From positions 200,459-264,458 of the forward strand of contig CAZIDF010000004.1 in the NCBI GenBank assembly GCA_964538085.1: a stretch of 64,000 nt of DNA, in the 5' to 3' direction. The DNA comes from G020348385 sp964538085. GTDB taxonomy: Bacteria > Acidobacteriota > Aminicenantia > Aminicenantales > Aminicenantaceae. The translations under genes and the position numbers were made by a program. This document shows positions 63,236 through 64,000 of the stretch, in pieces; position 1 is the first letter of the stretch; each line of letters opens with the position of its first letter. The notes under the pieces are model-generated. The model saw nothing but the letters and a program-made list of their open reading frames with translations. It did not search any database and had not been told where the DNA came from.

Positions 63236-64000
63236 AAAGTGGAAAGAAATTGTGGTCTTCCTGGCCTTGACTTTGGTTTTTAGCTCCGTTTTTTGGACCC
63301 TCATCATTAGTTCCGGATTCCAGTCAAAAAATACGGTTTTTTATGTTTTAGGTCTGATGTGGTGTCCCGGTTTATCGGCGATTATCACCAGCTTGATTTT
63401 TCAGAAGAGCCTTCGTCCTATCGGATGGAAATGGGGAAAAACCAGGTATCAGGTTTTGAGTTTTTTCCTTCCGATCGCTTATGCCGCCGTGGCTTATTCG
63501 CTTGTATGGCTGGTAGGATGGGGAAGGATCGACAAGGACTTTTCTGTCGAAACCGTTGAATTCCTAACGGTCGGGATCTTGTTTAGCCTTTTATTTGCAC
63601 TGGGAGAAGAAATCGGATGGCGGGGGTATCTGGTCCCTCAACTGTCAAAGGTGACAAACTTCACGTCCGTTTGCATCATAAGCGGAGTGATATGGGCGGT
63701 GTGGCACTATCCCCTTATTCTCTTTTCCGATTACCATGGGGGAACTTCTGTGCTGTACAGCCTGGTCTGTTTCACTCTCATGGTTATAGGGACAAGCTTT
63801 GCCTATGCCTGGCTGAGGTTGATTTCGGGAAGCGTCTGGACGGGCATGTTTTTGCATGCCATGCACAATCATTTTGTCCAGAGATTTTTCGATCCTCTGA
63901 CTGGCGATACCGGGATAACTCCCTATATCATCGGAGAATTCGGGGCGGCATTGGCTGTGGTCGGGATCGTTCTGGCTTTCATATTTTGGAAACTCCGCCA
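63225..64000 (+). CDS. CPBP-family intramembrane metalloprotease, 3' end outside window
   Basis: Partial protein (about 258 residues seen) starting at TTG 63225, 7 nt after GAGAGG and overlapping the end of the previous gene. It has at least six hydrophobic helices. The CPBP/CAAX protease motifs are intact: EExxxR in GEEIGWRG, FxxxH-type in WAVWHYP, and HxxxN in HAMHN. Bacterial members cleave or process membrane substrates or confer immunity to peptides. Co-transcription with the DUF1080 gene is likely from the overlap, but a functional tie is unclear. Confidence 0.8.
   Translation, partial: MADKKWKEIVVFLALTLVFSSVFWTLIISSGFQSKNTVFYVLGLMWCPGLSAIITSLIFQKSLRPIGWKWGKTRYQVLSFFLPIAYAAVAYSLVWLVGWGRIDKDFSVETVEFLTVGILFSLLFALGEEIGWRGYLVPQLSKVTNFTSVCIISGVIWAVWHYPLILFSDYHGGTSVLYSLVCFTLMVIGTSFAYAWLRLISGSVWTGMFLHAMHNHFVQRFFDPLTGDTGITPYIIGEFGAALAVVGIVLAFIFWKLR

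Overview
The window is a bacterial chromosome segment of moderate GC, densely packed with genes on both strands. It carries no insertion sequence, phage or CRISPR array that I can see. The gene content suggests a Gram-negative, polysaccharide- and protein-scavenging heterotroph: lipoproteins, a beta-barrel outer-membrane protein, TAT-exported Gfo/Idh/MocA enzymes, tandem DUF1080 domains, zinc-ribbon Ser/Thr kinases fused to TPR domains, and 6-bladed propeller proteins. In my judgement this mix is most like Candidatus Aminicenantes or a related Acidobacteriota lineage. That placement is an inference from gene style, not from a marker gene.

Layout. 1-10.9 kb (mostly minus strand): a partial GT81-like glycosyltransferase, two SH3-domain envelope proteins, a large zinc-ribbon/kinase/TPR protein, a LolA-like protein, a GH2 glycosidase lipoprotein, a small membrane protein and a helical protein made of two exact-length 104-residue repeats. 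11-25 kb: a TAT-exported aldo/keto reductase with a ferredoxin tail, thioredoxin reductase, SYLF protein, sialate O-acetylesterase, MFS transporter, a two-lobed retropepsin-like protein, an SPL-family radical SAM enzyme, an ECF sigma factor with a partner membrane protein, an exported methyltransferase and a principal-type sigma factor. 25-36 kb: a GH109-type enzyme, penicillin acylase, class C beta-lactamase-like hydrolase, a second zinc-ribbon kinase, and a flavoprotein with a C-terminal SRPBCC-like part.

36.4-44.2 kb is a complete selenocysteine locus. It holds selA, selD (with an unusual three-CxC N-terminal extension), an exported thioredoxin-fold/TPR protein whose active site is read through an in-frame UGA (U-G-G-C) followed by a bacterial SECIS-like hairpin, a stand-alone DsbD N-terminal-like domain, FmdB, a MarR regulator, selB, and selC (tRNA-Sec, anticodon UCA) placed 5 nt after selB. 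All parts needed to make Sec and at least one protein that uses it lie within 8 kb. This is the most interesting system in the window.

44-64 kb: glutamate dehydrogenase, another beta-lactamase-like lipoprotein, PilZ, a B12/radical SAM enzyme, a DUF5658 protein, two sigma-54-type promoters (one driving a 57-residue membrane protein, the other a small lipoprotein), a DUF255 thioredoxin protein, Nudix, an AlkZ-like winged-helix protein, a GIY-YIG protein, an ARPP-1-like protein paired with a Fe-S PD-(D/E)XK nuclease, and finally a TAT-exported Gfo/Idh/MocA oxidoreductase followed by a HEAT plus double-DUF1080 protein (a likely 3-keto-glycoside route) and a partial CPBP protease. Short dispersed repeats and REP-like palindromes sit in several intergenic gaps.
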